Positions 62,429 through 64,000 of a stretch of 64,000 nt of DNA are shown here, one piece after another; position 1 is the stretch's first letter; each line of letters starts with the position of its first letter. The notes below the pieces were generated by a model. The model made no database searches, was not told the DNA's origin, and worked only from the letters and a program-made list of their open reading frames with translations. The translations under genes and the position numbers were made by a program. Source of the stretch: CAWIHS01 sp963836005 (GTDB lineage Bacteria > Pseudomonadota > Gammaproteobacteria > GRL18); contig CAWIHS010000006.1 of assembly GCA_963836005.1 (NCBI GenBank), positions 558,001 through 622,000 on the forward strand, written 5' to 3'.

Positions 62429-64000
62429 ATGACTGGTAATATTAAACAACAGACTACAATTGAAATTCTGATCAATGATATCAAGATAAGCAGTGACATT
62501 GCAAATGTGATCACTGAGTTGACAGTAGTTCAATCATTGCAAAAGCCGCAACAATGTAAAATACATCTTTCGCTGTCAAAGGAGCACTATGAAAAACAAT
62601 TTAGAAGTCTGGTAGAACAATCCAGGCTTGAGGTTAAAATCGGGGATGACAAGCAGCATATATTTTCAGGTGTTATCACTTCAATGGCTTATCGTTATGG
62701 GGCGGGCCGTGAATTTTCTGTGCAAATAACAGCGCATGACCATTTGTTTTTACTGTCATTGACACACCCGGTAAAATCATTTGTAGATGTCACACTGGTT
62801 GATATTGCTCAAGACATGTTGTCATCTTATGGAATTACAGTAGCAGCAGAAGATCCTGGGCCATTATGGAAGAATCTTGTGCAATTTCAGTCTTCCAATC
62901 TGGAATTTTTACAGGAACTTTCCGAACGTTGTGGTTTATATTTTTACCTGCAGGACAGGGTGTTATCTTTTGTCAGACTGGCCGTTGATGATATGCCTGT
63001 TTCCCTGGAATATGGTTCAAGCCTGCTGGAAGTTGAAGTAAACAGGAATCATATCAGTTTCGATGCTGAGACAACGGTTTCCGGTTGGGATCCATTGCGA
63101 ACAAAACTTTTTATGCAAGACTCCTTGCAGCACTCATCTGAAAATAACATTATTTTATCCAATGACGAACTACTGGCAACTCATCAAACCAGTATCGTTG
63201 ATCAACCTGCTCAAAGTGAAAAACAGCTGGAAAGTCTTGCACAGGCACAAACATCAAGGATCATGTCTATGCAAAATCATGTTGCTGGTCTGGCTGAAGG
63301 AAATATTAACTTACATCCCGGCACTGATATTAAAATGAACGGTCTGTTAACTGATGAAAATAATCATCAGTATCGATTGACACGGGTAAGTCATTCTATA
63401 AATCCTTTTTCCGGTTATGTGTCAAGATTTAGTAGTCAGCCTCCGGGTTTGTTCCAGCGTTCAAAATCAACTCTGGTGACATACGGCATTGTCAGTCAGA
63501 TTGCCGATCCTGATGCTTCAGGCAGAGTTAAAGTCACATTGCCTACTTATAATAATATTGAAACAAACTGGCTTGAAGTTTTGATTCCGGGTGCAGGAAA
63601 TAGTAAGGGGCTTATTGCTTTGCCTGCAATTGAGGACAAGGTATTAATCCTGATGTTGCATGAACGAACTGAACAGGCAATAGTGTTAGGAGGATTATAT
63701 GGTGAAGACGGTTTACCGGAAGAAATTATTATTGATGGTGAAGTCAGCCGCTATTCCTTACTCACTCCCGGTGGTCAGGGTCTAAGGCTTGATGATCATG
63801 AGGAAAGTATAAACCTGATTAACAAGTCAGAAAGCCGTTTTGAACTAAAGAGAGAAACAGCCATTATGAGTACCAAATCAGGAAATTATCTGGCAATGGA
63901 TGATGAAAATATCATGCTTAATGCCCAGGTACCGCTAGTGATACAGGCTCCGGGTAATACCATTACTATACGCGCAGACAAAATTAATTTTGAGAAAGCC
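62429..64000 (+). CDS. VgrG-like spike protein (Pvc8/Afp8), partial
   Basis: 524 codons, open to the window end. The first part resembles the gp27-like domain of VgrG (GAGREFSVQITAHDHLFLLS, FLQELSERCGLYFYLQD). Residues about 350-450 match the gp5 OB fold (YGIVSQIADPDASGRVKVTLP, AGNSKGLIALPAIEDKVLIL), and the start of the beta-helix needle follows. It should sit at the tip of the tube. ATG at 62429, 5 bases after the previous stop. Confidence 0.9.
   Translation, partial: MTGNIKQQTTIEILINDIKISSDIANVITELTVVQSLQKPQQCKIHLSLSKEHYEKQFRSLVEQSRLEVKIGDDKQHIFSGVITSMAYRYGAGREFSVQITAHDHLFLLSLTHPVKSFVDVTLVDIAQDMLSSYGITVAAEDPGPLWKNLVQFQSSNLEFLQELSERCGLYFYLQDRVLSFVRLAVDDMPVSLEYGSSLLEVEVNRNHISFDAETTVSGWDPLRTKLFMQDSLQHSSENNIILSNDELLATHQTSIVDQPAQSEKQLESLAQAQTSRIMSMQNHVAGLAEGNINLHPGTDIKMNGLLTDENNHQYRLTRVSHSINPFSGYVSRFSSQPPGLFQRSKSTLVTYGIVSQIADPDASGRVKVTLPTYNNIETNWLEVLIPGAGNSKGLIALPAIEDKVLILMLHERTEQAIVLGGLYGEDGLPEEIIIDGEVSRYSLLTPGGQGLRLDDHEESINLINKSESRFELKRETAIMSTKSGNYLAMDDENIMLNAQVPLVIQAPGNTITIRADKINFEKA

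Overview
The window looks like chromosomal DNA of a chemolithoautotrophic gammaproteobacterium, probably a sulfur oxidiser. The run thrS-infC-rpmI-rplT-pheS-pheT-ihfA-merR (31.7-39.2 kb) is the standard gammaproteobacterial order. YcgL, RraB-type, SlyD and CbbR-cbbLS-cbbQO genes fit the same group. A secreted Gly/Tyr/Trp-rich repeat protein (8.5-9.1 kb) resembles sulfur globule envelope proteins, which supports the sulfur-oxidiser reading without proving it. Codon use is AT-leaning, more so to the right of 40 kb.

Layout. 0-8.2 kb is housekeeping: an SH3-domain envelope protein (cut by the window edge), a possible CYTH-like protein, a DHH exopolyphosphatase-type enzyme, YcgL, argD-argF, a Nudix hydrolase, a lipoprotein and glycerate kinase. 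8.4-15.5 kb holds the sulfur-globule-like protein and, convergent to it, a three-gene unit: a membrane pentaheme cytochrome c with TPRs, a CRTAC1/UnbV beta-propeller-like protein and a periplasmic TPR protein. 15.8-24.4 kb is the carbon-fixation locus: divergent cbbR, form IA RuBisCO (cbbL, cbbS), its AAA+/VWA activase pair (cbbQ, cbbO), two small conserved-looking proteins, and a class II aldolase-like protein fused to a Dabb domain that lacks one expected zinc ligand. 25.3-31.5 kb holds hemF, zwf with a nuclease-like lipoprotein and a DUF5329 protein, metY and a broken pentapeptide-repeat gene. 31.6-39.6 kb is the translation/IHF block.

From 40 kb on the DNA is accessory: repeats, an Asp-tailed secreted protein encoded by a microsatellite, a HAF/PKD protein, then an island of caspase-fold proteins. 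This island has a caspase-NlpC/P60 lipoprotein on the minus strand and, divergently, a caspase-FGE protein and a secreted TPR-CHAT protein, followed by a 98-residue orphan and a CHAT relic. Next come a membrane protein, a lipoprotein whose C-terminus is three nearly identical 45-residue ricin-type repeats, and a secreted orphan. The window ends inside an extracellular contractile injection system (eCIS) operon: DUF4255/Pvc16-like cap protein, one sheath, one tube, an unrecognised basic 364-residue protein, a Pvc7-like tube-baseplate protein and a VgrG-like spike (cut by the end).

Two families of small non-autonomous mobile elements are directly visible with terminal inverted repeats and target-site duplications. 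Family 1 has 8-bp duplications (copies at 15.7 and 43.4 kb, plus an older copy at 5.3 kb). Family 2 has 10-bp duplications (26.3 and 42.0 kb). The 26.3 kb copy inserted into the stop codon of hemF and supplies a replacement stop.
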